A stretch of 64,000 bases of DNA, from NCBI RefSeq assembly GCF_009708175.1, contig NZ_WMBB01000014.1:1-64000 (forward strand). The letters run 5' to 3'. The notes beneath the pieces were generated by a model, which was not told the origin of the DNA, did no database searches, and saw nothing but the letters and a program-made list of their open reading frames with translations. Of this stretch, positions 51,124 to 60,331 are shown piece by piece (position 1 is the first letter of the stretch; each line of letters starts with the position of its first letter). Origin of the DNA: Nocardia aurantiaca (GTDB lineage: Bacteria; Actinomycetota; Actinomycetes; Mycobacteriales; Mycobacteriaceae). A program made the position numbers and the translations under genes.

Positions 51124-53151
51124 GTGAGCGTGACCACTGCCGAGCTGGCCCCGTCCGAACCGACCGCCCCGCCGACCGAGATATCGGAGGACCTCTCCCC
51201 CGCGCGTCCCTGGGAGCGGCTCGCGCTGGCGCTGCTGCTCATCGGCACCGCCGTCGCATACCTGTGGAACATCACCGTCAATGCGATGGGCAATAGCTTC
51301 TACGCCGCCGCGGCCTGGTCCGGATCGCAGGACTGGAAGGCCCTGCTGTTCGGGTCGCTGGATCCGGGCAACTTCATCACCGTCGACAAGCCGCCGGTGT
51401 CGCAGTGGGTGATGGGCCTGTCCGGGCAGCTGTTCGGATTCAGCAGTGCGAGCATGCTCGCACCGCAGGCGGTCATGGCGGTCGGCGCGGTCGCGCTCAT
51501 GTACGGCGCGGTCACGCGGGTGACGTCGAGCCGCGGTGCTGGTCTGCTGGCGGGCCTGGTGCTCGCCGTGACGCCGGTGGTGGCGTTGATGTTCCGGTTC
51601 AACAATCCGGACGCCGTCATGGTGCTGCTCATGACCGCCGCGGCCTATTGCACCGTGCGAGCGCTGCCGCGGGCGAGCCTGAAATGGATCGTGCTGACCG
51701 GTGTTGCACTGGGATTCGCGTTCCTGGCCAAGATGCTCGAGGGTCTCATGGTGTTGCCTGCGCTGGGGCTGGCGTATGTGATCGTCGCTCCGACGACGCT
51801 GCGCAACCGGCTGCTGCATTCGCTGGCCGCGCTGGGCGCATTGATCGTCTCGTCGGGTTGGTATGTGCTGCTGACCATTCTGTGGCCCGCCGATTCGCGC
51901 CCGTATCTGGCGGGGTCGAAGGACAACACGTTCATGGATCTCGTGCTGGGCTACAACGGTTTCGCCCGCTATCTGGGCAAGAACCACATGGGCGGCAGCG
52001 CGAAGAATCCCTTCGAACTGCCCGAGGGCTACGAGATTCCGAAGGCGCTCGAGCGCGGCGGCTTCGGCGGCGGGTTCGGCTCTGGCCCGGACCGGATGTT
52101 CACCGGTGAGATCGCATTCGAGATCTCCTGGCTGCTGCCCGCCGCACTACTCGCCTTCGTGCTGGTGCTGGTGTCGCGGGGTCGCCGGCCGCGCACCGAT
52201 CTGGTCCGCGGTGCCGCCCTGGTGTACGGCCTGTGGCTGGTGATCGACGGGGTGCTGTTCTCGGCGATGAAGTCGGGTATGCACGCCTACTACACGCTGG
52301 CTGTCGCACCGGCGATCGCGGGCTGCATCGCCGTCGGCGTGTACGAGGTGTGGCGTCGCCGGGCCGAGGCGTTCGGCCGGGTCGGTGGTGCCGCGTTGAT
52401 CCTCTCGGCGGGGATCTGGGGATTCGCACTGTTGCAGCGCAATTCGGACTGGCAGCCGTGGCTGCGCTGGACCGTGCTGGCGATCACCGTGATCACGAGC
52501 CTGGGTCTGATCGTGCTGACGCTGCCGCCCGCGGCACGTTGGGATCGCCTGCGCGGCCGCGCGACCACGGTACTCCTCACGGCCGGTGTGATCGCGGGCC
52601 TGGCCGGAACGACCGCGTACGCGGCCGCGACCCTGCCGGAGTCGCACACCGGCGGTGGCCCGACCGTGGGTCCCGCGCAGCCGAAGAAGCAGGGCCCGGC
52701 CGATCAGTTCCGCGAGCATCTCGAGACGCTGTTCGGCGGCCAGGCCGACCCGCAATTGGTCGCGCTGCTGCAGAAGACAGACACCAAGTGGTCGGCCGCC
52801 ATCGACCGCTCGTCGCCCGCGGCCGGCCTCGAATTGGCCAGTCGCACATCGGTCCTCGCCATCGGCGGCTTCACCTCCGCCGACCCGGTGCCGACCCTGC
52901 CCCAGTTCGAGGACTTGGTCCGCAACCACGAGATCACCTACTACCTGGTCCCGGAGATCAAACTGCCCGACGCGTGGCGTGTGGACCCGAAGCCCGCTGA
53001 TTCCCCAACGCCCGCGCACCCAGATCCACAACAGGGCATTTGGCGACCGGCAGGCAACAAGGAGATCCTCGACTGGGTGACCGCCCACTACACGGCCACC
53101 CAGCACTTCGGTGATATGGCGGTCTACGACCTGACCGGCCAGCAGCGCTGA
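51124..53151 (+). CDS. GT39/ArnT-like membrane glycosyltransferase
   Basis: The 675-residue integral membrane protein has about eleven hydrophobic helices after a short cytoplasmic Pro-rich N-terminus. The first loop contains GNFITVDKPPVSQWVMGLSG, the acidic catalytic region of the PMT/ArnT (GT-C) superfamily, and NNPDAVMVLLMTAAAY follows. The C-terminal soluble part (about 500-675) lies outside the membrane. It probably transfers a sugar from a polyprenyl-phosphate donor to a cell-wall component or protein. Starts at GTG 51124 and GTG 51130 are both possible. The exact acceptor is unknown. Confidence 0.85.
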   Translation: MSVTTAELAPSEPTAPPTEISEDLSPARPWERLALALLLIGTAVAYLWNITVNAMGNSFYAAAAWSGSQDWKALLFGSLDPGNFITVDKPPVSQWVMGLSGQLFGFSSASMLAPQAVMAVGAVALMYGAVTRVTSSRGAGLLAGLVLAVTPVVALMFRFNNPDAVMVLLMTAAAYCTVRALPRASLKWIVLTGVALGFAFLAKMLEGLMVLPALGLAYVIVAPTTLRNRLLHSLAALGALIVSSGWYVLLTILWPADSRPYLAGSKDNTFMDLVLGYNGFARYLGKNHMGGSAKNPFELPEGYEIPKALERGGFGGGFGSGPDRMFTGEIAFEISWLLPAALLAFVLVLVSRGRRPRTDLVRGAALVYGLWLVIDGVLFSAMKSGMHAYYTLAVAPAIAGCIAVGVYEVWRRRAEAFGRVGGAALILSAGIWGFALLQRNSDWQPWLRWTVLAITVITSLGLIVLTLPPAARWDRLRGRATTVLLTAGVIAGLAGTTAYAAATLPESHTGGGPTVGPAQPKKQGPADQFREHLETLFGGQADPQLVALLQKTDTKWSAAIDRSSPAAGLELASRTSVLAIGGFTSADPVPTLPQFEDLVRNHEITYYLVPEIKLPDAWRVDPKPADSPTPAHPDPQQGIWRPAGNKEILDWVTAHYTATQHFGDMAVYDLTGQQR

Positions 53152-53247
53152 CGCTCGTCGGCGCCGTTCCCCGAATTCGGCATCCCGTGCGATGATCCGG
53201 CTCTGCCGTCAGAGGCTCGGGTTCAACACATCAGACCGACGGGTATG

Positions 53248-53261
53248 CGAACATATGTTCG
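53248..53261 (+). promoter_or_regulatory. LexA (SOS) box overlapping the dinB start
   Basis: CGAACATATGTTCG (53248-53261) is a perfect palindrome matching the core of the actinobacterial LexA box (TCGAAC-N4-GTTCGA) at all inner positions. It contains the ATG at 53255 itself, so LexA binding would block the start region directly. Confidence 0.8.
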
Positions 53262-54484
53262 TGTCCGGTTTGATCGCGAGCAGTCGAGAGCGTCCCGAGC
53301 AGGCAGCGATTCTGCATGCCGACCTGGACTCCTTCTACGCATCGGTGGAGCAGCGGGACAATCCGCGGCTGCGCGGCCGCGCGGTTCTCGTCGGCGGCGG
53401 GGTCGTGCTGGCCGCCAGCTATGAGGCCAAGGCGTTCGGGGTGCGTACACCGATGAATGTGCGCCAGGCACTGAGCCTGTGCCCCAACGCGATCGTGGTG
53501 CCGCCACGCATGTCGGCGTACTCACAGGCCAGCAAGGCGGTCTTCGAGATCTTCCGCGACACCACGCCCGAGGTGGAGGGCATCTCCATCGACGAGGCTT
53601 TCCTGGATGTGGCCGGGCTGCGGCGGATCGCCGGCGCCCCGGTCGATATCGCGCGCGACCTGCGAACGCGCGTGCGCACCGAGGTCGGGTTGCCCATCTC
53701 GGTCGGGGTGGCGCGCACCAAGTTCCTGGCCAAGGTGGCCAGCGCGGTCTCCAAACCCGATGGGCTGCTGGAGGTTCCACCCGATCAGGAGCTCGAGTTC
53801 CTGCATCCGCTGCCGGTGGAGCGACTGTGGGGCGTCGGCGAGGTGACCGCCCGTGAGCTGCACGAGCGCGGCATCACCAAGGTCGGACAGCTGGCGGATA
53901 TGGGTGAGGGTCCGCTCGCGGCGGTGCTCGGCCCGGCCATCGGCAAACATCTGTACGCATTGTCGTGGGCGCGCGACCCGCGGCGGGTGGATACCGGGCG
54001 ACGCCGCCGCTCGATCGGCGCGCAGCGGGCGCTGGGCCGACGCCACCGCAGCGACGAGGAGCTCGAGGCCTACCTGCACGGCTTGGCCGACCGGCTCGGG
54101 CACCGCCTGCGCAAAGCTCGCCGGGTGTGCCGGACGATCGTGCTGCGCATGCGTTTCGACGACTTCACCCGCGCCACCCGCTCGCACACCCTCCCGGAGG
54201 CAACCGACAGCGGGCAGGCCGTCCTGCGCGCGGCCCGCACGCTGCTGGCCGCCGCCCTGCCGCTGATCCACGAGCGCGGCGGCCTGACCCTCATCGGTCT
54301 GTCGCTCACCAATCTCGACCACGCCGACACCATGCAGCTGTCGCTCCCCTTCGAACCGCGCGCGGAATCCACCCTGGATTCGACCCTCGACGCACTGCGG
54401 GATCGCTTCGGCGCGGGCACCGTCACGCGTGCCGCCTTGCTGGGGAAGGGCGAGGGGCTTTCGGTACCAATCCTTCCCGACTGA
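53255..54484 (+). CDS. dinB: DNA polymerase IV (Y-family)
   Basis: The 409-residue translesion polymerase shows all DinB landmarks: ILHADLDSFYASVEQRDNP with the first catalytic Asp, GGGVVLAASYEAKAFGVRTP, and GISIDEAFLDV with the catalytic SIDEA. The helix-hairpin-helix region RLWGVGEVTARELHERGITK and the little-finger domain follow. It ends LPILPD-like (SVPILPD) without an obvious clamp motif. It extends mismatched or damaged primer ends with low fidelity. The start MFVSGLIASS overlaps the SOS box, so damage induction by LexA is likely. The ATG at 53255 matches the start I know from mycobacterial homologues. Confidence 0.95.
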   Translation: MFVSGLIASSRERPEQAAILHADLDSFYASVEQRDNPRLRGRAVLVGGGVVLAASYEAKAFGVRTPMNVRQALSLCPNAIVVPPRMSAYSQASKAVFEIFRDTTPEVEGISIDEAFLDVAGLRRIAGAPVDIARDLRTRVRTEVGLPISVGVARTKFLAKVASAVSKPDGLLEVPPDQELEFLHPLPVERLWGVGEVTARELHERGITKVGQLADMGEGPLAAVLGPAIGKHLYALSWARDPRRVDTGRRRRSIGAQRALGRRHRSDEELEAYLHGLADRLGHRLRKARRVCRTIVLRMRFDDFTRATRSHTLPEATDSGQAVLRAARTLLAAALPLIHERGGLTLIGLSLTNLDHADTMQLSLPFEPRAESTLDSTLDALRDRFGAGTVTRAALLGKGEGLSVPILPD

Positions 54485-54519
54485 TCGGTCCCGTTCGTCG
54501 GCGCGGGTAGCCTGTGCCC

Positions 54520-55320
54520 ATGGCTCTCGACCACGGCGACCCAGGCGACGCGCCCTCTACTCCCCCGCCGCTCACCCTGATCGCGAACAGCACCCGGCCC
54601 TCCGCGGCGGATGAAGCCAGAACCGTTGCCGCGGCGACGAATACCGCCACCCTTGCGACGCTCTCGGCCGATGGCGGACCTTGGGCGAGTTTCGTCACAT
54701 ACGGATTACTTGCGGGACAACCGGTCCTGTGTGTCTCCCGGCTGGCCGAGCACGGCCGCAATCTGGCCGCCGATCCGCGGGCGAGTCTGTCGATCGTCAC
54801 ACCGGATCTGCCGGAGGATCCGCTGGCCGGAACGCGATTGACGCTGGCGGGCATCGCGGAACGCCCGGACGGCGGGGAGGCCGTCGCGGCTCGCGAGGCT
54901 CACCTGGCCGCGGTCCCGGCCGCCGAGACCTATATCGACTTCAGTGATTTCACCGTGTGGGTACTGCGTGTGCAGCGGGCGCGCTGGGTCGGTGGTTACG
55001 GGCGCATGGATTCGGCCACGGCCGAGGAATACGCTGCCGCCCAGGCCGATCCGATCATCCCCGCGGCAGCCCGGGCCATCGCGCACCTCAATGACGACCA
55101 CGCGGACGCTCTCCTGGATATGGCCCACGCCCGGGGCGGCTACCCGGATGCGTCGGCCGCGGTCTGCGAACGGGCCGACCGCTATGGTCTCGACCTGCGG
55201 GTCACTACCCCGCGCGGCATCGCGATCACGCGCATCGGCTATCTCCGGCCCATTGACGCCATCACCGAATTGCGTGCGGCCACTGTCGAATTGGCCCGGG
55301 CCTCACGACCGGAACGATGA
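54520..55320 (+). CDS. HugZ-like FMN/heme-binding split-barrel protein with DUF2470
   Basis: The 266-residue protein has a pyridoxamine-5'-phosphate-oxidase-like split barrel (ATNTATLATLSADGGPWASF, VTYGLLAGQPVLCVSRLAEH, GRNLAADPRASLSIV). A C-terminal DUF2470 domain follows (AIAHLNDDHADALLDMAHAR, RIGYLRPIDAITELRAATVE). This architecture is the HugZ family, which binds heme and in some bacteria degrades it. It starts 36 bases after dinB; a functional link is not expected. GTG 54514 is an alternative start. Confidence 0.85.
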   Translation: MALDHGDPGDAPSTPPPLTLIANSTRPSAADEARTVAAATNTATLATLSADGGPWASFVTYGLLAGQPVLCVSRLAEHGRNLAADPRASLSIVTPDLPEDPLAGTRLTLAGIAERPDGGEAVAAREAHLAAVPAAETYIDFSDFTVWVLRVQRARWVGGYGRMDSATAEEYAAAQADPIIPAAARAIAHLNDDHADALLDMAHARGGYPDASAAVCERADRYGLDLRVTTPRGIAITRIGYLRPIDAITELRAATVELARASRPER

Positions 55321-55346
55321 CTCGCGTCCGCTCGCCGCGGTGATCA

Positions 55347-56213
55347 CTACCGTGCGGTCTGGGACGCGGCGGCGGTCGCGCCCAGGTCGGCGAGCGAAAG
55401 CGGTTGGCGGGGCGGGGAATCCAGAACGATGCTGGTCCGCACGTTTTGGCGGCCATCGACATGCAACAGTTCGCCTGATGCCAGGAGCCGCCACCCGGGG
55501 TCGCTGTCCATACGCTCGCTGGCGATGACGACGGCGGGATAGCCGGCGAGCGCGCCACTGCGGGTGCGAATGCCGGGGCCCGCCGCATGGTCGAGGCGTT
55601 GATTGCCCTGCACGCCACCCGCGGCGCGTTCGAGGACGAACAGGTCGTGGGTGGCGGGGTAGCGCAGGGCCCACAGCTCGGTCGCCGTTGTGAGGACGAG
55701 GTTGAGCGCGTAGAGCGGCAACCGGTCGGCGATCCAGCGAACCGCGTCGGCGATACCCGCGGTGACATCGCCCGCATGGTGATCGATCCGCTTGGTGATC
55801 AGGGCGAAGAAGCGTTCGGAGTCGGTGTCGCCGTGGACGAGTCCGCGATACTCGCCCAGTTCCTGGTCAAGTTCGTCGAGCCCGTGCAGCACCCCGTTGT
55901 GCGCGAACAACCGCCCGCGCCGCTCGAACGGATGGGTATTGCGCACGTTCAGCCCGCCGGTGGAGGCGAAACGCACGTGTGCGACGAAGGTCGCGGATTC
56001 GCGGTCGCGGGCCTCCAATGCGAAACGCCGGTCCTCGTAGGCCGCGATCGGCTGCTTCTCGACCAGCGGGGCGCCGGCCGCGGTGAAGGTGCCCAGGCCG
56101 ACGCCGTCGGGTTCGCGGTGACTTTGCCGGGCCAGGCTGTCGGGCGCGTCCAGCAGCCAGAAGGTGGCCCGGACCCGGTGTGGAGCGGCCGAAAGACCGA
56201 AGAGCCGACACAT
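55347..56213 (-). CDS. Class II glutamine amidotransferase (YafJ/EgtC-like)
   Basis: The 288-residue protein begins MCRLFGLSAAPHRVRATFWL. Cys2, exposed after Met removal, is the N-terminal nucleophile of class II amidotransferases. REPDGVGLGTF, VAHVRFASTGGLNVRNTHPF and FAHNGVLHGLDEL form the glutaminase site. AAGGAG precedes ATG 56213. The family includes EgtC, which cleaves a gamma-glutamyl group in ergothioneine synthesis, but no other egt gene is nearby, so the substrate is open. Confidence 0.9.
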   Translation of the reverse strand: MCRLFGLSAAPHRVRATFWLLDAPDSLARQSHREPDGVGLGTFTAAGAPLVEKQPIAAYEDRRFALEARDRESATFVAHVRFASTGGLNVRNTHPFERRGRLFAHNGVLHGLDELDQELGEYRGLVHGDTDSERFFALITKRIDHHAGDVTAGIADAVRWIADRLPLYALNLVLTTATELWALRYPATHDLFVLERAAGGVQGNQRLDHAAGPGIRTRSGALAGYPAVVIASERMDSDPGWRLLASGELLHVDGRQNVRTSIVLDSPPRQPLSLADLGATAAASQTAR

Positions 56214-56288
56214 GAACTGCTCCTTTCGCAAGAGGCGAAGGCAGGCAGACCGCACGACAGCACGGCTTCGCTGAGGGATGATTGGGCC

Positions 56289-56519
56289 ATGTCGGACACG
56301 CCGTCCGTGCTCGAGCATCATCGTATGCGCGAGCACGGCGCCATGCGCCTTTCGGGCACGGTGGAATCCATGATCTGGATCCACCGCAACTGTGTCGAGG
56401 GTGACGGCGATACCGAGCAGTCGTGCGGGCGGCGGCAGCAGCTGCTGGAGCTGCGTGCCAGAAACGGCTGGACCTGGCCGCTTCCGAAGCCCGACGCGAC
56501 GTGGCGGTTACAGCGCTGA
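56289..56519 (+). CDS. Small hypothetical protein divergent from the amidotransferase
   Basis: The 76-residue reading (MSDTPSVLEHHRMREHGAMR, ending RNGWTWPLPKPDATWRLQR) starts 75 bases from the divergent amidotransferase start. No clear RBS and no known family. The end with several Trp/Pro residues looks protein-like. Confidence is low. Confidence 0.3.
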   Translation: MSDTPSVLEHHRMREHGAMRLSGTVESMIWIHRNCVEGDGDTEQSCGRRQQLLELRARNGWTWPLPKPDATWRLQR

Positions 56520-56564
56520 GGCATTGCCCCGGGTCGATGACGGAATACTCAGCGCGGCAAATCG

Positions 56565-57782
56565 CTACCGTCGGCCTCGAAAGGTCCGGCGGAGATCATC
56601 GGTCCATTCGACCGGGATCTCCCAAGGGATGAAGTGGCCGCCGAAATCGTGGGCGGTCACATTGACGTGGTTGTACCACTGGCCGCGGTCGCTGTCGCGG
56701 AACTGTCGCGCGCGTTGGGCGGTGGTGACGCCGGGCGGATTCTCGTGGGCGACGAAGGTGAGGCCGGTGGGGGCCTCGATGACTGGCCAGCGGTCGTGGG
56801 ACGGGGTCCACGGGTAGCGGTTGTGGTTGGCGTAGATGCGCATCGAGCTGCCGATGGAGTTGGTGGCCCAGTAGATGGTGGCGTGGGTGAGCAGATCGTC
56901 CTTGCTGAAGACGTTTTCGATGTCGCCGCCGCGGTGGTCGCTCCAGCGCATCCAACGCTCCAGGATCCAGGCCAGCATGCCGACGGGTGAATCCGACAAA
57001 CCGTGTGCCAGGGTGGCGGGCGCGAGCATCTGGGCGGCCAGGTGGACGGCGAATCGCCTCTCCAGCTCGATGATTCGCGCGTACACGTCATCGGATAGGC
57101 CCGCCGGAATCGGGCGGCCGCCGGTGACATCCCAGGCGCGATCGCCATTGAACAGGTCCAGTCGCTGGCCGGAGCCGATGTGGATGCCGTACAGGGCATC
57201 GGCGTATTTGTGCCCGAGCTGGCCGGTGACCAGCGCGCCGACGTCGCATCCGGCCGCGGCGTATGTTCGGTGCCCCAGAACGTCGGTCATGAGCGTGTGC
57301 CAGAGGTCCGCGATCTTCCAGAAGTTCAGGTCCGGGCGTGTCGGAATCGGTGTGGAGAACCCGAAACCCGGCAGCGAGGGCACGATGACGTCGAAGGCGT
57401 CGGCCGGGTCGCCGCCGTGCGCCGCAGGGTCGGCGAGCGGGTCGATGACCTTGGACCAGTGCCAGAAGGTCCAGGGCCAGCCGTGTGTGAGCACGAGCGG
57501 GATCGGATTGTCGCCCACACCGGGTTTGTGCAGGAAGTGGATGGGGACGCCGTCCACCTCGACGCGGTAGTGCTCATAGGCGTTCATGGCCTTTTCCTTT
57601 GCGCGCCAATTGAAGTCGGTGCGCCAGTGGTCGACCAGCTCGCGCAGATACGCGGTGCGAACGCCGTAGCGGCCGTCGGCATTGCCGTCGTCATCGAACC
57701 AGCGGGTCAGGGCGAGCCGCTGCCGGAGGTCGTCGAGGATGGTGTCGGACACGTGAATCGGGGTCTGCTGCAAGGGAAGCAC
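56565..57782 (-). CDS. Epoxide hydrolase family protein (second copy)
   Basis: The 405-residue protein has the same layout as 28886-30118: an EHN domain (PIHVSDTILDDLRQRLALTR), the oxyanion loop HGWPWTFWHW, the nucleophile Asp in GCDVGALVTG, and a final His in DFGGHFIPWE. Compared with its paralogue, GGDAG is GCDVG. It should open epoxides on an unknown substrate. Only 23 bases separate its ATG from the divergent recombinase ATG at 57806, so promoters overlap. Confidence 0.9.
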   Translation of the reverse strand: MLPLQQTPIHVSDTILDDLRQRLALTRWFDDDGNADGRYGVRTAYLRELVDHWRTDFNWRAKEKAMNAYEHYRVEVDGVPIHFLHKPGVGDNPIPLVLTHGWPWTFWHWSKVIDPLADPAAHGGDPADAFDVIVPSLPGFGFSTPIPTRPDLNFWKIADLWHTLMTDVLGHRTYAAAGCDVGALVTGQLGHKYADALYGIHIGSGQRLDLFNGDRAWDVTGGRPIPAGLSDDVYARIIELERRFAVHLAAQMLAPATLAHGLSDSPVGMLAWILERWMRWSDHRGGDIENVFSKDDLLTHATIYWATNSIGSSMRIYANHNRYPWTPSHDRWPVIEAPTGLTFVAHENPPGVTTAQRARQFRDSDRGQWYNHVNVTAHDFGGHFIPWEIPVEWTDDLRRTFRGRR

Positions 57783-57805
57783 ATGATCAATCTAGGGTCG
57801 AAGGC

Positions 57806-59035
57806 ATGCCAGATCCCAGGGAGGTCAGCGAGCGGTCGCCGGGGCAACAGACCGCGGTGATCGCGGTGCCCGACGAGGTGCGCGGCGAATTGCGGCGCGG
57901 GGTGCGCAGTGTGCTGGTCGACGCGGCGGCGCTGCGGCTGGTGCGGGATCGTTTCGACGAGGTGCAGGCCGGATCGTTGCGGCGGTATCTGGAGGCGTCG
58001 CAGTCGGCGAATACGTTGCGCGCGTACCGGACCGACTGGATCGCGTGGGCTGCCTGGTGCGCGGCCGAATCCCGGCAGGCTTTGCCGGCGGATGCGCTCG
58101 ATGTGGCGGTGTACCTGGCCGCCGCGGCGGACGCGCGGCGCGAGAACGGCGAATGGGCTTTCAGCGCGGCCACTTTGGAGCGCAAGGCCGCGGCGCTGGC
58201 CGCCGTGCACGCCGCCAACGGGTTGCCCTCCCCTACCCGCACCGATGTGGTGCGGTTGACCCTGCGAGGCATTCGCCGCACCCGGCGCAGCCGACCCGAG
58301 CGAAAACGCCCCGTGCTGCTGCACACCCTCGATCAGCTGCTGGCGGAGCTTCCGGCCGCGGAGTGGCCCACCGAACCGGCCCGCCGCCGCGACAGCCTGC
58401 TCCTGCTGGTCGGATTCGCGGGAGCCTTGCGGCGCAGCGAGATCGCGGCTCTGCGCATCACCGACGTCACTGTCGCCACCGACCACACCACCGGCGAGCC
58501 GCTGCTGCTGATCCAGCTGCCCAGCACCAAGACCGACGCGACCGGCGTCAACGAACAACGCGTGGCGCTGCCCCGTGGCCGGCGCCCCCATACCTGCCCC
58601 GTGTGCGCCTTCGCCGACTGGGCCAGGCTGTGCGAGGCCCATGCCACCGCCGACCTGCGCGCCTGGCTCGAGGACACCCCGGCGCCCGATCCCCGTATCC
58701 ATCGCTGCCACGGCTTCACGGGCACCGCGCTCAGCGACCCGAGTCTCCCCCTGTTCCCGACGATTTCGCGCCATGGCAGCATCGCCGACACCGCTATGTC
58801 CGGCCGCGCGGTGGCCGAACTGGTCAAGCGCTACGCCGCCCGCGCCGGCCTCGATCCCAGCCTTTTCTCAGGGCACTCCCTGCGGGCCGGATTCGCCACC
58901 CAGGCCGCATTGGGCGGGGCCAGCGACCGCGAGATCATGCGCCAGGGCCGCTGGACCAACCCCCGGACCGTACATGGCTACATCCGCACCGCGAACCCCT
59001 TGGAAGACAATGCCGTAACCAAGCTCGGCCTGTGA
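57806..59035 (+). CDS. Intact tyrosine recombinase
   Basis: The 409-residue recombinase is complete. It has an N-terminal core-binding domain (SLRRYLEASQSANTLRAYRT, DWIAWAAWCA) and a catalytic domain with the first Arg in AGALRRSEIAAL. GHSLRAGFATQAAL supplies the HxxR, QGRWTNPRTVHGYIR the Trp and the Tyr nucleophile. A short Cys motif (HTCPVCAFADW) is typical of a plasmid/XerC-like group in proteobacteria and actinobacteria. It is not related closely to the two broken integrases at the left end. No att site, excisionase or other phage gene is next to it, so it may be a stable chromosomal recombinase. Confidence 0.92.
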   Translation: MPDPREVSERSPGQQTAVIAVPDEVRGELRRGVRSVLVDAAALRLVRDRFDEVQAGSLRRYLEASQSANTLRAYRTDWIAWAAWCAAESRQALPADALDVAVYLAAAADARRENGEWAFSAATLERKAAALAAVHAANGLPSPTRTDVVRLTLRGIRRTRRSRPERKRPVLLHTLDQLLAELPAAEWPTEPARRRDSLLLLVGFAGALRRSEIAALRITDVTVATDHTTGEPLLLIQLPSTKTDATGVNEQRVALPRGRRPHTCPVCAFADWARLCEAHATADLRAWLEDTPAPDPRIHRCHGFTGTALSDPSLPLFPTISRHGSIADTAMSGRAVAELVKRYAARAGLDPSLFSGHSLRAGFATQAALGGASDREIMRQGRWTNPRTVHGYIRTANPLEDNAVTKLGL

Positions 59036-59055
59036 CCGCCGTGGCGGCAACCGAG

Positions 59056-59073
59056 CGCAGATCTACATCTGCG
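59056..59073. terminator. Short hairpin between convergent genes
   Basis: CGCAGAT (59056-59062) and ATCTGCG (59067-59073) form a 7-bp stem with a four-base loop that contains the stop codon of the oxidoreductase. It lies between that gene and the recombinase ending at 59035. It is a weak terminator candidate. Confidence 0.4.
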
Positions 59074-60244
59074 GAGCCGTCACCGCCGCGGCCGCGACAC
59101 GCTGCTGACGCTTGCCGCCCTTGATCGCTGAGTACGAGCCGGGCTTGCGGGCCTCGCGGGCCAGCCCCCATACCGTGGACTTGCAGACGGCCTCCTTGAC
59201 AGCGGCCGCGAGCCGGCCGCCGAGGTAGGCACGCCCGGCGGTGTCGTCGAAGTGGGCCAGCTGCACTGCCGCGCCTTTGCGGCCGAGGCTGATGCACTGA
59301 CCCACGAAGGCGAAGTCGAGGACGCTCGGTTCAGTTTCGGCGATGCGGCTCAGCACCGTCTCTGCGGCGTGCGCGCCCAGCGGGATCGCGGCCTGACAGC
59401 TCATGCGCAAGGGCTGGTTCGAAGGTGAGGCCGCGTCGCCGGCCGCCACGATACGGGGATCGTCGATGCTGGTGAGGGTTTCATCGGTGAGCAGCCGACC
59501 CGCCGCATCGGTGCTGAGGCCGCTGCGGGCGGCCAGGTCGGGCACGCCGAATCCGGCCGTCCACACCGTGATCGTGCTGGGCAGTTCACGACCGTCGGCC
59601 AGCACCACGCTGTGCGGGTGGACGGTCACGACCTTGGCATCGGGGCCGTCGATCACGCGCACGCCCAGCCTGGCCAGCTGGCGCGCGACCGAGCGGCGGG
59701 CTCCCGACCGCAGATACGGGCCGAGGACACCACCGCACACCAGGGTGACCGGGCGGCCCGCCTCGGCCAGCTCTGCGGCGGTCTCGATGCCGGTGGGGCC
59801 GCCGCCGACCACGGTCACGGGCGCGGTCGGATCCGCGTCGGCCAGAGCGGTGCGCAGCCGCTCGGCGTGCTCGAATTCCGCTATGTCATACGCGTATTCG
59901 GCCGCGCCCGGAACGGTCGGGGCCGCGCTGCGGCTGCCCACCGCGTAGATGAGATAGTCGTAGGCCACGCTGCCTCCGCTCTGCAGCGCCACACTGCGCC
60001 GCATCCCATCAATGGCCGTCGCCTCGTCGACGACAAGCCGAATCCCCTCGCCGAGCACCGCGTCGTACTCGGCGACGGCGTTTCCGGAACCGGCGACCAA
60101 CTGGTGCAACCGGATTCGCTCCACGAAATGCGGCCGCGGGTTGATCACCGTGATGGACACGTCGTCACGCATCCGCAGATGGTTGGCCGCGATGACTCCC
60201 GCGTATCCGCCGCCTATCACGACGACATCGGTCTTCCGGTCCAT
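59063..60244 (-). CDS. NAD(P)/FAD-dependent oxidoreductase, NDH-2-like
   Basis: The 393-residue flavoprotein has the FAD motif VVVIGGGYAGVIAANHLRMR at the N-terminus, the NAD(P)-binding motif VTVVGGGPTGIETAAELAEA at about 150-170, and the second FAD motif IVAAGDAA. INPRPHFVERIRLHQLVAG matches type II NADH dehydrogenases and related quinone or ferredoxin reductases. No C-terminal amphipathic membrane anchor is evident, so a soluble reductase is possible. ATG 60244 follows AAGGAG; an ATG 33 bases earlier lacks that site. Confidence 0.88.
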   Translation of the reverse strand: MDRKTDVVVIGGGYAGVIAANHLRMRDDVSITVINPRPHFVERIRLHQLVAGSGNAVAEYDAVLGEGIRLVVDEATAIDGMRRSVALQSGGSVAYDYLIYAVGSRSAAPTVPGAAEYAYDIAEFEHAERLRTALADADPTAPVTVVGGGPTGIETAAELAEAGRPVTLVCGGVLGPYLRSGARRSVARQLARLGVRVIDGPDAKVVTVHPHSVVLADGRELPSTITVWTAGFGVPDLAARSGLSTDAAGRLLTDETLTSIDDPRIVAAGDAASPSNQPLRMSCQAAIPLGAHAAETVLSRIAETEPSVLDFAFVGQCISLGRKGAAVQLAHFDDTAGRAYLGGRLAAAVKEAVCKSTVWGLAREARKPGSYSAIKGGKRQQRVAAAAVTAPQM

Positions 60245-60331
60245 GTCCGCTCCTTCACCCTCGGTGGTGTCGGACATGAAGACACCGTTCGGGCCCGAAG
60301 TGTGACACGCTGGCGTACCGCGTGGCGCGGA

